Shown in pieces: positions 22,196-60,647 of a DNA stretch of 64,000 bases (within the stretch, counting starts at the first letter, position 1; each line of letters starts with the position of its first letter). The notes beneath the pieces are model-generated. The model was not told the DNA's origin. It made no database searches and saw only the letters and a program-made list of their open reading frames with translations. This stretch comes from Ashinkailepas kermadecensis (taxonomy: Eukaryota > Arthropoda > Thecostraca > Neolepadidae): NCBI GenBank assembly GCA_034440615.1, contig JAOTOM010004354.1, forward strand, positions 206,635 to 270,634, in the 5' to 3' direction. The position numbers and the translations under genes are program-made.

Positions 22196-22640
22196 GCCAC
22201 CACCACCAGCCGTCACACAACACACGCCGACAGCACCACCAGCCGTCACACAACCACACGCCGACAGCACCACCAGCCGTCACACACCACACGCCGACAG
22301 CACCACCAGCCGTCACACAACACACGCCGACAGCACCACCAGCCGTCACACACCACACGCCGACAGCACCACCAGCCGTCACACACCACACGCCGACAGC
22401 ACCACCAGCCGACACACACCACACGCCGACAGCACCACCAGCCGTCACACACCACACGCCGACAGCACCACCAGCCGTCACACAACACACGCCCACAGCA
22501 CCACCAGCCGTCACACAACACACGCCGACAGCACCACCAGCCGTCACACACCACACGCCGACAGCACCACCAGCCGACACACAACACACACACACAGCAC
22601 CACCAGCCGTCACACAACACAGGCCGACAGCACCCCGCAG
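22196..22640. repeat. 33-bp minisatellite
   Basis: About 13 tandem copies of ACCACCAGCCGTCACACAAC plus ACACGCCGACAGC. The unit is a multiple of three, so it is stop-free in several frames on both strands. No initiation context or family match supports a protein. It lies downstream of the ZRANB2 3' end. Confidence 0.95.
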
Positions 22641-22759
22641 AGAGCGTGCTCAGCCGGGCGCGGTACCGACCGGCGCGTCGGTCTCGACACGCCGCGGTCA
22701 GACTGGACTGGACTGGTGTCGTCGGCCAACCCGGGACTAGTCCCATCAGACCGGGACGA

Positions 22760-23015
22760 GTCGCCATCGGACAAGGACGAGCCCCAGTGAGACCAGGACA
22801 AGCTCCAGTCACGATGCGACGAGATCCATTCACACAGGGCGAGGGTCTTTCACACTGAGACGAGCCCCATTCATACCGGGACGAGATCAACTCACACAGG
22901 ACGAGCGCCAATCACACTGAGACGAACCTCAGTCATACCGGGACGAGATCCATTCACACAGGACGAGCGTCAATCACACTGAGACGAACCTCAGTCATAC
23001 CGGGACGAGCACTAT
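22760..23015. repeat. degenerate 20-bp repeat at ZRANB2 3' flank
   Basis: Repeated modules GGGACGAGNNCCATTCACAC and ACACTGAGACGAACCTCAGT form an approximate 62-bp higher-order unit. The array begins immediately past the ZRANB2 polyadenylation signal. Confidence 0.8.
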
Positions 23016-23021
23016 CCCTTC

Positions 23022-49802
<26,781 letters not shown>

Positions 49803-49825
49803 GGCAGCCTCCAGCAAATTACAGT

Positions 49826-50065
49826 CTGCAACATTGGTGTTGGTGAGATGTAATCTACAACATTAGTAGCAATAAAATGCAGTTTGCAACATTAGTATTG
49901 GTGAGATGATGAGATGCAGTCTGCAACATTGGTGTTATTGAGATGTAATCTACAACATTGGTATTGATGAAATGCAGTCTGCAACATTAGTATTGGTGAG
50001 ATGGTGAGATGCAGTCTGCAACATTGGTATCAGTGAGATGGTGAGATAGAGTCTGCAACATAGGC
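49826..50065 (-). repeat. minisatellite of acceptor-like units upstream of ZRANB2 exon 1
   Basis: Seven to eight units of about 31-37 bp, each with TGTTGCAGACTGCATCTCAC on the minus strand (variants TTGTAGATTACATCTCA). Each repeats the acceptor-like TTGCAG that sits at the probable start of exon 1. Confidence 0.85.
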
Positions 50066-50324
50066 AGTGTCCTGAAATTGATCTTTTATAGAGTGGAGGA
50101 GGAGAAGGGTGGTATCAAAAAGCCAACTGATGTTTTAAAAATAATGCGCAAATGTATATGGGTATATGGATAATACCTATTGATGAGTTACTCTCCAACC
50201 TTTCTTGATTGTTTGATGGTGGTGATGATGTCAGTTGTGTATGTGTTGCCTTTACCAGTCAGCAGTGCTGCTGCCATAAGTCATACATGCTTTTAAGCAT
50301 GCACATCTCATTCATAGCCTGTAG

Positions 50325-50395
50325 GAAGTTGGAAGGTTAGGTTGGATTATGGTTAGGATTAGGATTAGGTTAGGCTAGGTTAGGTTCCTCTCCAG
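50325..50395 (+). repeat. degenerate TTAGG-like stretch
   Basis: GGTTAGGTTGGATTATGGTT, then AGGATTAGGATTAGGTTAGG, then CTAGGTTAGGTT. It is reminiscent of the arthropod telomere pentamer TTAGG but is interstitial and imperfect; similar words near 15100-15210 and 15890 are shorter. Confidence 0.6.
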
Positions 50396-51279
50396 GCTAC
50401 TTTGGAATTTCACTTCAATTTTTTAGGTTAACTTCCAAGTTGGAAGCTAACTTCCAAGCTTTGGAAATTAACTTCTGATATGGAAGCTAAATTCAAACTT
50501 TGAAATGAACATGTAAAACATTTAAAGCCTCCTATCTGGGCTGTTTTGAAAGTTCAACTTCAATTCTTTGAAGCTAACTTCTAATTTCAAAATTATGAAC
50601 TTTGAAAGTTATGAACTTTTGAAGATATGACATGCACCTATCTCAGATTGTGTTGCTCCTGAAGAAATTCCAGGACTGTGAGATTCAGAAGTACATTCTC
50701 ATAATGTAGAAGCTTTCCAAATATCAGCCTTAGTGCTGTACTAGTCAGTCAGACAAGACCAGCAAGGAAGAAATGAATGAACTACAGCCCAGACCATCTC
50801 ATTAAGGTATGTGAAATGTTTGCTGTCACCTGGTAAAATACTGTGAATATCACAGGGCATTCCCTCCATGCCATGCCTATAACTAAATCCAATGGTTATG
50901 ATGTCATCAACTGTATCAACTTGTGCCAACTGAAAAGCAATAATTTGCTGTGAAAATAAATGACAGCATCCTCTTAATCATGTTCATCAACATCAGATTC
51001 AAAATAAAATTCCAAACAATCAAAAATTGCCTTCAACTGCAAGCCTGCAAACCAAAGTTAAACTTGCAGTTTCAGTTCATTTCTGATTTCATTGCATTTC
51101 TTTTTAATGCAATGTTTATGCATGTGCTGAACATGATTTGCTGAACAACATAAAATGTGTGCAAAACTTGTCTTGTGGTCATCTTAAACTGCAATAATAC
51201 CCGAAAATCCATAACTATGTAAGTGTTCACACTCCACATCAATTGTCATGTTAATGTTAATTGATGTGATTGTAAATAG
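50396..51279. other. spacer or ZRANB2 5' UTR intron
   Basis: AT-rich with repeated AACTTC and GGAAGCTAA words (50400-50640) and a copy of the old repeat shared with 16240 and 15260 (50880-51060). No gene was seen. Confidence 0.45.
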
Positions 51280-52165
51280 CAGGGTGGGAATTAAGGCACT
51301 CCTCAAGAGATTTTATCTCTGAAAACATTTTTGCACTCCGGGTTCATACTGGATAGGATGGGCTTCATGTGTACTCCGACACAAATGTGGGAACACATAT
51401 CAATAAAAACAAACAGAACGACAACCAAAAAAAAACGCTGGATATTTCACTTACGGTCACCACTCAAACTAATCACTTTTTGTAGCAGTCAGCAGCCGGA
51501 CCACAGCTTCACACACTCCCTCAATCTCAACCACCGGAATTCCCGACAACGCGCCAACAGCAACTTGCAAGATGATGCGCATGCGCACGGAGAACACTTC
51601 TCCGGCTCTGGAGCCGCGTCTCAACTCAAGCACACACACACGGAATAGCAATGTTTCTGCCACCCTATAGTGGGAAACTTTGATAGTTTCCAGAGACGTC
51701 TCCGGAGTCCCGGAGGCCACCAATCGAATTGGCTGCTTAGCGTTCTGTTCTGATTCTGTCTGTAACCAATAATGAGGGTATTTTGTATATGACATAACCG
51801 TTATCACTTTGAACACATGGTTAACAGTGTTCACACAGGTTAACAGTAACAAGACCTTACTGATCCTTTGCTTTGATACATCAACTGTGTTGGTGGTGTT
51901 TCGTGGGAAATTGTCTGCGTAGGTAGGTATGCGCTCTGAACTGAGGGTAAAGTGTGAAGTATTTTTGTTTGTTTTTCATATGGCTAGCCTTGTACTGAGA
52001 CCAACAGTGAAAGGAAAACGCATTTCTCCTGTGAGTTATAAGAAACGAAACAGTGCTGATTATTATGGGTCACTGCCGGGCGGTGCCATCCATTGTTCAC
52101 TCTTTGTTCGTATGTTTTGGCATTTGATTTGACCAAAAATGAGAATGATATTACTTATGCAGGGT
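51280..52165 (-). repeat. inverted duplicate partner of 16555-17500 (CpG-rich copy)
   Basis: Matches 16555-17500 in inverted orientation over nearly its whole length. This copy keeps CpG dinucleotides that are lost in the other. It lies upstream of ZRANB2 exon 1 and contains the proposed promoter. Confidence 0.85.
51455..51775 (-). promoter_or_regulatory. proposed ZRANB2 promoter and non-coding first exon
   Basis: On the minus strand, CCAAT boxes lie at 51720-51724 (inverted), 51728-51732 and 51766-51770 (inverted). About 140 bp downstream is the exact NRF1 palindrome TGCGCATGCGCA at 51576-51587. A consensus donor ACC/GTAAGT follows at 51455. The next acceptor-like site is at exon 1 of ZRANB2 (49826). 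The block is GC-rich and CpG-rich in an AT-rich setting. The open frame of 127 codons across it is unsupported. Confidence 0.55.
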
Positions 52166-52265
52166 AGTAGAACACTGGAACCAGCTGCCAGGAACCATTG
52201 TCAGCAGCAACACACTGAACATCTTTAAAAACGGCATAAACAATCATAAGAATAGGGGGATTGTT
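52163..52265 (+). pseudogene. LINE 3'-end coding remnant
   Basis: The plus strand reads VVEHWNQLPGTIVSSNTLNI then FKNGINNH, the usual C-terminal tail of CR1/L2-group reverse transcriptases (RVV-x-WN-x-LP then F-K-x-x-L/I-D). No upstream RT sequence remains because the inverted duplicate directly abuts it. Confidence 0.7.
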
Positions 52266-52439
52266 TTCTGTATTCCAGGGAAGGTTGATCGACAGGGAGG
52301 AGGGGAGTTGGAGGAGTTTGTAATTGTTGACTGTGTTATGAAATAGCAAGTGAGTCTCTTATTAAGTCTAAATGCTTTATAACTTTATATAGGTGTACCT
52401 AGCAGTGGATTCAGCACCTTCCTTCGGATGTATACTGAT

Positions 52440-54440
52440 AATTGTCTATGGTGAGGGGGGGGGGTTTTGGGGGGGTGGAATATTTTGCCTTTATATTCTT
52501 TTTCCGAAAGTAATAGTAGAGGAAGAAGTTGCCAGAGAAGCTTCAATATCCTCAATCCATACATATATATTATACTATTTGAGTAAAAATATAGGTACCT
52601 ATTTCTGATTTGCGTTCAGGGACTTCTTATATATCAATACAGGGAGCCGATGCCTTGTTGCTACCAAAATTTTTGAGATGCTGAGTGAAAAGACGGCAAT
52701 ACCATCCCAAAGAAACCATATGATGATACCTACGTCAGGTAGCTATATGATATTCTTACCTAAAATATGCGGTCCCTCAGTGCATGACGCATTCCCAGTG
52801 CGCATTCACATGCTCAGATCCCGGACAGCTTCGGTGTGGAAGAGGCGTCAAATTAGTCTCATATTTTAACAAGAATACATGAGAATATGGATGCGTACTG
52901 GAGAGGAATTTTAGGGCTGGGCTAAATATCCCTATGAACAATTATAAAACGCCAAACAGCCAATTTCGCTACGCCAAGAACTATCAAACGTCCCCCATGG
53001 TTTGACTTGGAGCAAAGCCATGGCCGCAATTAGCCAAACACGAGGTAAACGAGCCGTTAATGCCCAATGGTAGGTCATGTCAGCAAATTCTCCCTCCAAC
53101 AGAAAATCTTTGGGCTCAAAGATCAGCGGGAGCGCACTTTTCCGGCTTAGCCACGCCGAATGCTACGAAGGTGACACTCGATCTATTTTAGGTACAGTAG
53201 CAGCTCCTTCACAAGCATTCTCCATATGAAGTGCACCCCGATGACATTGAAGCGATGTTCACTACGAGCTGAGAAAGAGACGCATCTTAAGATCAAGGTC
53301 ACTTTTAGGTCACTTCATATTAATATTAAATACGAGCCAAGACATTTTAACTTGCAATATTATACCGTCCATAACTTTGTCATGTTCTAACATTCCAAGA
53401 CATGAAACACCAGCATTGTCCCTCATCGACAAAACATGACCCCATTGTGAGGTGCAGGCTTTCAAAAACCAAATCATTGCTTAGTGACAAGACATATCAG
53501 GTACCTGAAAAGTTAGTGGCTGGTATATGACAATTGACATAAGCTCAGCTGTACAAAACTTCAGCATCGCCGTTCAAAGCCGTTCACATTTGGGCTAGTT
53601 TCTAAAGACGGAGGGAGGTAGAGGGGTTGGTTCGACTCCCCGTGTAATACAGGGGCAAAGCCCTCACAGCATCTACACTCATGCAGGGGCGGCGGATTCA
53701 AATTTGCCGTGGAGGTCAAGACAACATGGCGATAATGCTAAACCGATCCGCTGTTTGTGTCCCATATACGACATTCTTTCGTTTTTTTTGCATTTGAACG
53801 GCAGTATTTGTGTCTTGTATGCGACCGCCTTTTAAGGTCCTGCCTTTGGATATCGAGGTTGATATCTTGGAAGTTATCGAATTGCAAAAATATTGAGTGG
53901 AGAAGTATCGAAATCAAAATATTGAAGTAGTAAAATATGGAATGCACAAAATATCTCAATGCGAACTATCCAATCGCAAAATGTCTATTGCGCATCATAT
54001 CCCGCACACAATATGCCGAATCACAAAATATCGAATGTACAAAATATGTAACACGCCAGATATTCGAATCGCAAAACATTTAACCCTTTAAGTGCCAAAG
54101 CCGGTCTGCCGCTTTTGGCCTGTACTGCTAAAAAGTGTGTAACTCCGAGACCCCGCCAGGGTGCTCATTGGTATGTCTGGAAAGAGGGATCGCTGTCCGA
54201 CCTCCCACCGGTCTGCGCGCCTAAGGCTGTCCTTCAGGTGAGGGACGATTGTCCAGCACGGCGCTTTGTGGTCGAGCCCAGGACGGAACTGCGAATTTCG
54301 GGAACTGTCGGCATCAAGCAGAGGTCTAGATATTATGAAGCGAATTGAGGATTTTGGACGCTATACTTCCATGTTATTGATTTGCTAGATGCCGTAACTG
54401 AGGGATACCCATCCATCCCATGCACATTCGACTCACCTAG
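52440..54440. other. intergenic, no recognised gene
   Basis: G runs at 52456-52482. Short words resembling ATCGAATNGCAAAATAT recur at 53870-54070, in an AT-rich degenerate repeat with a unit of about 20 bp. TTTAACCCTTTAAGTGCC at 54079-54096 resembles the start of a TTAA-using transposon, but no partner end was found. Confidence 0.4.
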
Positions 54441-54667
54441 CTTTCCACAATGTCTGAACATATAGTTTTCGGAAAACTTGCTAAATGTATTGCGGCATTA
54501 TAGTATGCTGAAATGCCACAATATGCAATATGACCTGTATGGAATATTACTGCGACTACTCCAACAGATATTTCCATGTGAGCCTCCAAAAAAGGTTCGG
54601 TTGGAGTCGTGGACCTTCTCACGACTCTCACCGAGCCATTTTCAAGGCTAACCACAATGTATGTTGG

Positions 54668-54710
54668 AGGAGACACAGCAATACGGCCGGCGGACCGTAT
54701 TGCTGTCTCT
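54668..54710. repeat. hairpin
   Basis: Arms AGCAATACGG and CCGTATTGCT flank CCGGCGGA, with outer GAGACA/TGTCTC pairing interrupted by one extra base. Both strands are open here, which explains overlapping small frames. Confidence 0.8.
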
Positions 54711-55734
54711 TCCATGGCCTACCGGCCCTTCAACGTATCTGAATATACTCATAGATACAAGAAGATTGCGCAATGCCGGCGACAGTTATCAGCTAGTCAC
54801 TCAATGCTTTTAGAACATTCTTTTTCTCATCCACGGACCGGTAACCACGACGAGATTCCTCACCCCGCATATCGTCGCACTAAATATTGGAATATAATGG
54901 TATATACACACATGTCACATCATTAGTTTTGGCTATTTACTTCGAGACCTGTGAACGTGCTACAAAAGCGCAAACCCCTCGGTATGCACTAAGCCTGCCG
55001 AGTAGTCAGGTCACCAAACCACTCGAAGGCAGAAAACCGCGCACCCAACGATTTTCTGGGTTTCACAGTTTTACGTCCAGCAAATCTCGTAGAGTTTAGA
55101 AATGTCTATTTGAGTAGAAAACCATTCATCTGAGCTCTTTCGCTTCCAACCAATTGCCATCAGTATAGGCCCGAAGTCCAGCATCACCATTTATTGAGAA
55201 TGTACGCATGCGGAGTGAATCCAGCGAGCTACCTCTTGTAACGAAGTCTGATGAGTTTTTTTTTTGGCGCCACCTCATGTGAATAGTTTTTTGCTCGTAC
55301 TTTGGCCACGTATAACAAGTACAGTATCCAGAGACCTCCAATTAGACCTGCCATTATATACGCATCATCATATAAGTAATCCGGAAATCAAGTACCTACA
55401 GAACATGGAGAATATAGATGCGTATCCTGGATTATTGATGTCATGCTTAATATAAAATATAAAAGGTCTTTATGAGCTGGATGCATCGTTCACAAGAGAG
55501 CAGTCATTTTTTTTCACGAGTATCAAGCCTGAACACAATCCCAATTACTCTCGTCCAATGGGTTGCAATAGGTACTGCATTTGCTATTGCATTTGCAATT
55601 GCATTGGCAATTTACACTAGGTTTCATTTTGTATCTCATACTTAGGCTTTGTGTCAGCCGGAACAAAATTAAGAACCGATAGCCACCACTTTATTCGTCT
55701 GTAAATACAGACTCACATATATGCATGCATACAT

Positions 55735-55746
55735 CCATACACACAT

Positions 55747-55842
<96 letters not shown>

Positions 55843-55880
55843 ATGTATATATATAAATATATATATATATATATACGCGC
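55735..55880. repeat. (AC)n-(AT)n microsatellite
   Basis: An AC run of about 30 bp joined to an AT run of about 100 bp with GTATG interruptions. Confidence 0.97.
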
Positions 55881-56043
55881 ATATATACTCAATAAATATA
55901 TAAATATAACCTATCCTTTGACTACGTAAAATTGCTTCATGAAATAGCATACAACATATTTCGGCAACTATTGTTCATGCCTAAATGCCATTTTCAAAAC
56001 AACACTTCATAAATTGCGGTCAGTAGAGCTTCCGATACAACAG

Positions 56044-56760
56044 CTATATCTGTAGGAATCTGTAAGAACCGTATATATCAGTCCAGTCTCTGAGTCTGGT
56101 ATCCAAGTGCGGCTCTGGGTCTTGCCCTATTGTAGTACTGTCCACCTCTAAAGCAGTAGAACTGTTGCATGAGCTATCGGGTTCTGAAGATGAAGGATTG
56201 CTATTTCGATCAGAAGCAAGTGGAGATGTGCTGCATAGACGGCTCTTTGGCGGCACACGAGAGATCTGGTGCCCAACATCCGCAGCCGAATATTACAGTG
56301 TAGTCTGGACGTTAGCATTGTAGTGCAACGACCGCCATGAACTACATATCGATTGTTTTTTTTCACACCGAGATGACGTTTTCCCCAAACAAATGGTGAC
56401 TCTTCACTTCATATACTTTTATCTCCTTTGTTACTGTAATATATTTGCCGCGCAATAAAAACCGCCATACAACCAAGAACACGAACCGGCTGACTGGACG
56501 GTTGAAAGTTGTCCGAGGCAGCAACCAGTCGCGGAGCACGTAGGTATTTTTTTGGCGTTTGTCTTTAGAGCACATAGCATGTGTTCTACGGACATCACTA
56601 TGGGCATGAATTAAGGAAATGAGCATATTCTTTGTAGTAGCTTGGCCAAGGCCACCGGTGCTTTTCCGATTTCTGTGAGACTTGCTTTTGGGACCCATGA
56701 TCCTCCCAACGCCCGGACAAGAAATTTGGGGCAAGAAGTCCACGTGTTCATAATTCATTT
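56044..56760 (-). other. region with two unrecognised minus-strand ORFs
   Basis: The minus frames 56758-56363 (with MGPKSKSHRNRKSTGGLGQA, ending in a stop) and 56256-56044 (serine-rich, SDRNSNPSSSEPDSSCNSST) are open but share no recognisable family. No convincing splice signals link them. Held as uncertain. Confidence 0.15.
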
Positions 56761-57244
56761 AACATATGTTTTGGCCTTGCTTCACTCCCACGTTTGATTT
56801 TGGAGAGCTTTAGACATGATGTGCTGTAACAAATGTTGTATTACAAATGTGTCAGAAAATTTCGATCAGTGATATGAGATAAATATGAAAGTTTCGTTAA
56901 GTGATTAAGTGTCTGCCGGTTCTCCCTCTTCACGGAGCCACCCTACTTCCCCAATGGGCGCTAAATGACCTTGTAGTCGTAGCGCACTTCCCATGACTTC
57001 CTATGACTTCCAGAATCAGTGTGCACTGCCCAAATGGGACCATACGGATTGCCTACGTCCAACCCTTTCACCGGTTCATTGTGGGCTGCCACCGATGGCC
57101 ACACATGACGGGGCCACCATGTTTCAGATGTTAACTTCAGCGCCGGATCTGCGTGAGTTGCCCGCGTCTGGCCCTCGTTTCAGCCCGAGTTGTGCCATCG
57201 ATGGCCAATCGCATTGTTGTCTGCTGTGCATATGTCTACCTGTC

Positions 57245-57330
57245 AATATACATATACATATATATATATATATATATAATACATGCAAACACACACACAT
57301 ATACATATGTGTGTGGTGTAAGCCCCATAC
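57245..57330. repeat. short (AT)n/(AC)n microsatellite
   Basis: AT dinucleotides then ACACAC. A similar compound tract lies at 57652-57700. Confidence 0.9.
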
Positions 57331-57369
57331 GTCCCTTGAAATTCTGCAATTCTTGAACTTCAACACATC

Positions 57370-57500
57370 CGTTACATCTTGGGTCATATTCCACTGAGAA
57401 CAGGGGCGGATACAAGGGACACTGGGGGCATGTTCCCCATGAAAAGTGGCGCCCCTTCGGCTGGGAAGAGCGCCACTCCGGGAAGTGGAGTGCACTTCCT
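57370..57500. mobile_element. GC-rich transposon-like fragment
   Basis: GGGGCGGATACAAGGGACAC, GGGGGCATGTTCCCC and GGAAGTGGAGTGCACTTCC (inverted arms GAAGTG/CACTTC), with C runs, resemble other GC-rich ends in this window (7735, 62812). No TSD was established. Confidence 0.3.
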
Positions 57501-57779
57501 CCCCCCTCGAAGTTTTCAGCCAGAGGCGCCTCTCGAAAGGAAAATGTTCCACGTACTTTCGCAGTGCCGTCACTCCGATTTACAAAGAAATGGCAATTTC
57601 CAGACAAGTGCATAGCATTTGCATATATGCATGTGCATATTGATGTACATTGATATATACACACACACACACACCTATATATATATATACATATACAATC
57701 CTCTTTCCTACCTTGCATTCGCTTCATGTTTTCCCAATCAAACGCACCTCCTCTGTCCCCCCAGACTCCCACGTTCCTG

Positions 57780-58165
57780 CCCAGACCTCTTGGTTCTACC
57801 CGGGGGCCTGGGGAGTAACTAAGGGTTTTGAGGAATGAAGAAGCTTGGGGAGGAACAGATGTGTCTGTGGAGGAATGGAGAAGGGTGAAGAGGGATAAAG
57901 GAATCTGAGGATAAACGGACGAGTCTGGGGAGGAAAGTCGAAGTCTGAAAAAGGAACCGGGGAGTCCGGGGGAACTAGGGGGGGTTATGGGGAATAACGG
58001 TGAAGTTTGGAAAGGAACGAAAAATCTAAATACAATTGGAAGAATCTGGGGAATAACGGACTGGTCTGACGAAGAACTAAGGGGTCTAGAGAGTAACGGT
58101 GGAGCCTGGTGAGGAACGGTACAATTCGGGCTGGAATGGAGGAGACTGGTGATGAATGAGGCAGT
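57780..58165. repeat. degenerate minisatellite of about 27 bp
   Basis: A dozen or so diverged modules containing TCTGGGGAGGAACGGAG-like words. The 322-codon minus frame across this block is repeat-driven. Confidence 0.65.
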
Positions 58166-58821
58166 CTGGTTTGCTTCGCCAACTTTGGCTTTAACGTGAA
58201 TCAAAATTGCTTTATCTCTTCCTCGGTGTTATAGCAGTGGCCATAGGTAAAGTGGCAACCGAAGAAAGTCTGTAAAGTGGCATGAAGGTCAGAAGTGATT
58301 TCTTTGGCAAAAGCAAAGCAAACTTTTGTCGAATTTTGGGAACAAAAATAAAGCGGCCAACATTGGTTTCCTTTTTGGGGGAAGGGATTGGGTGGGGTTG
58401 CAGTGCTTACTTTTTTCTGCCTCACTCCACATGGGTGCCTTGGACCGTCCCTGCGTTTTGCACAGTTGTTCATGCTACTCTGATCTCAATTTGCACAGCT
58501 CATGTCCAACTACATTCCATATATTGCCTTTGTCATCATTCACATAATGCACCATATATTGAACTGTACTTAGCATCCATCATAGCCGATAGGAAGATAG
58601 GTATCCGGTCTACGCTATATCACAAAATTAGTATTTCACCATATCCCGCTGCCGGCAAACTGAGACCAATAATGCCCTGAACATACCCAGCTCGTCACTG
58701 TTCGGCCGGCCACACCAGAGCACGTCACGTGTGGGCTCCGGAACACACCGTCCGACGCTCGCGTGTCAGCTGAACAGTTGGCGGCGCTGTTGCACGGCCA
58801 GGCGGCGGCCGCCGCACGACG

Positions 58822-59202
58822 TCACCGCTCGATGCCGCTGCTCTCGTCGGCGGAGCGCACGTACGCGGGCCGGCTGCGCGCGCGACTGCGCCGCTGCGCG
58901 CTGCCCAGCGGGCGGCCGTCGCGCGGCGCCAGCGCGCCCGGCGGCAGGTTGACCGGCCGCGGGTACGGGTTTCTGTAGTGCAGCGCCAGCTCCAGCCGGC
59001 TCTCGGCCTCGGCCAGGTAGGCCACCGTCGCCTGCCGGCCGGTCTCGCCGGCGTGCCTACGGAACAGCGTGACCGCCTCCGACCGGATGTACAGCCGCTC
59101 CTCGGCCGTGTTGGCCGGCTCGGCCGCCTGCCAGGTGCGCGCCGTGCGCAGTATCTGCCGATACAGCTGCAGTGCCTGGCCGCGCAGTGACGATGACGTC
59201 AT
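58822..59202 (-). CDS. LYRM1: LYRM1, complete intronless CDS
   Basis: 126 aa, close to the 122 aa of vertebrate LYRM1. The protein begins MTSSSLRGQALQLYRQILRT. It has the LYR tripeptide at 13-15, a conserved Phe at 47 (TLFRRH), and the LYRM1-type C-terminal stretch LHYRNPYPRPVNLPPG. LYR proteins of the Complex1_LYR family usually act in mitochondria with acyl-carrier protein in Fe-S or respiratory-complex assembly; the role of LYRM1 itself is poorly defined. The start is the ATG at 59202-59200; the upstream in-frame TTG at 59208 is not needed. A TTGTTGCAG acceptor at 59219-59221 suggests a spliced 5' UTR. The CDS is very GC-rich compared with the flanks. A CRE palindrome TGACGTCA overlaps the start codon. 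Confidence 0.93.
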   Translation of the reverse strand: MTSSSLRGQALQLYRQILRTARTWQAAEPANTAEERLYIRSEAVTLFRRHAGETGRQATVAYLAEAESRLELALHYRNPYPRPVNLPPGALAPRDGRPLGSAQRRSRARSRPAYVRSADESSGIER

Positions 59203-59470
59203 CGGCAATCACCACGCGCTGCAACAACAGAACGCGAGGAAATTCAGCTGCATGCAATATTGCCAGTGCAGGCGGTCAACATAGAACCTTTGCGTGTTGA
59301 TCGCACGAATTAAAATTGCACATAAAGACCACTCGTTGAGGGATAACACTACTGGATAGTTTGGCCAAGTGATATATTCACACAATACATGCCAGTAAAA
59401 AGAGTCATTGGAGGTTCTGCGCAAGAGAGTGAGAGCATCAGATGGGCGATGAGGTTCAAGCAGTGCACGG

Positions 59471-59535
59471 TCATTTGGGCTTTAGGGCGCATCATTGGTG
59501 CGCCAAAGCACTGCATTGGTCATGTACCAAGTGTA
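59471..59535 (-). mobile_element. diverged ultra-short retroposon copy G
   Basis: It contains TCATTTGGGCTTTAGGGCGC and, later, GCATTGGTCATGTACC. An extra segment (ATTGGTGCGCCAAAGCACT) interrupts the loop, and the GCGCCC end is not kept. No TSD was found. Confidence 0.5.
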
Positions 59536-59539
59536 CGGC

Positions 59540-60480
59540 CATGATGTTGATCATTATACCGTTGCCGGCTGAGAGCATTATACGCACGTGGAACGCCCAC
59601 AACTGCCTTCTCGTGGTAGCCCATGACAAAGTTTGGTCACTGACACGACAGGCATCGTGCCGCGACGTCCGACACGGGAATACCACACAAAAAGCCTCTG
59701 AAAACAGGGTGTGGGTACATCACAGGACACGTGTCATGGAAGTGGGCAAGACAGCAATTGTTAAAACAAGTCAGATGTTGGATGAAAAAAATTGGCTTGT
59801 GATGTGGTAACAAAAATAACTTATGGCTTCAAAACGTGGCCCTCGGACCGTGATAGTTCGCTGATATGAGCTTGATTTGTGTATCTACAACATACTGGAT
59901 CCTCTCGGGTAGCGGGCTTCGTCATCGATCCCAATCATACACGGTTGGATAGTATGAGACATTCACTACATAAGTGTGTGCCCATCCAAAAAGCATGAAC
60001 AAGGTTCCAAGTGGTAGCACAACTACAGGGGACATGTGAGACATTACTCCGACGGGCTTGATTAGCTCTCATTTCCATTCACAGCTGTCCAGCACCATAA
60101 ATTGTCTCCTTAACAGTGGCTTGCTAAACCACCTACGAGAGACCACTATGGCTTATGTATGTAAATAGATGTTTGGAGATTTTCAACAGCACTGTGGCCA
60201 TATACTCACCTCACAAATGGTGACAAAACAACCAGTATGCTAGCCATTAGCATTCTACATTATTGCATGCACCACCAGGTGATACCTAGGTGTACCTAGA
60301 AACGGACGTATTCGCGCCCCACCGAGGCCTGGGCGAGGACTGGTTGAGGACATCAAGGGAAAAGAAGAGTGGACCACTAGTCATCAACATAAGTTTTGTT
60401 TTTATTTTGTAGATAGCTTGTTTTCTTTCCTGTGTGTAGGTATTACCAGCTAAATAAAGGAATATTAATTCTCTATTATC
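59540..60480. other. intergenic, no recognised gene
   Basis: No supported exon. Small frames are unsupported. Confidence 0.45.
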
Positions 60481-60647
60481 CTTGGGCTCTTTTACGACGC
60501 ATTCAACCGCTAGGTTATATAGCGTCGCCAACCTCTCACGCCGATTGGTCGCGGGTGGACTCCGTAAACACCGTCGGTTGTGAGATTCGAACCCACAATC
60601 TTGCGATCAAGAGTCCGATGCTCTACCAACTGAGCTAATGTGGCCCC
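60481..60647 (-). mobile_element. tRNA-Lys-derived SINE, family 2
   Basis: A minus-strand full-length copy. The head has TAGCTCAGTTGG and GGTTCGAATC boxes and CTCTTGA at the anticodon loop. The shared core is followed by the 3' end TCGTAAAAGAGCCCAAGG. Flanking TATTATC words may be a short or eroded target duplication. Confidence 0.9.

Noticed and set aside
22131..22790. Proline/threonine-rich protein of about 200 codons
   Set aside because: Encoded entirely by a 33-bp minisatellite that is open in several frames on both strands.
49826..50065. CRISPR-like array
   Set aside because: Units are contiguous with no unique spacers, and the setting is eukaryotic. The other tandem arrays fail for the same reason.
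51469..51852. 127-codon minus frame over the ZRANB2 promoter
   Set aside because: It runs through CCAAT and NRF1 motifs, and its duplicate copy at 17 kb has no equivalent open frame.
57236..58204. 322-codon minus frame
   Set aside because: It follows a degenerate minisatellite of about 27 bp and an AT/AC microsatellite; no domain is recognised.
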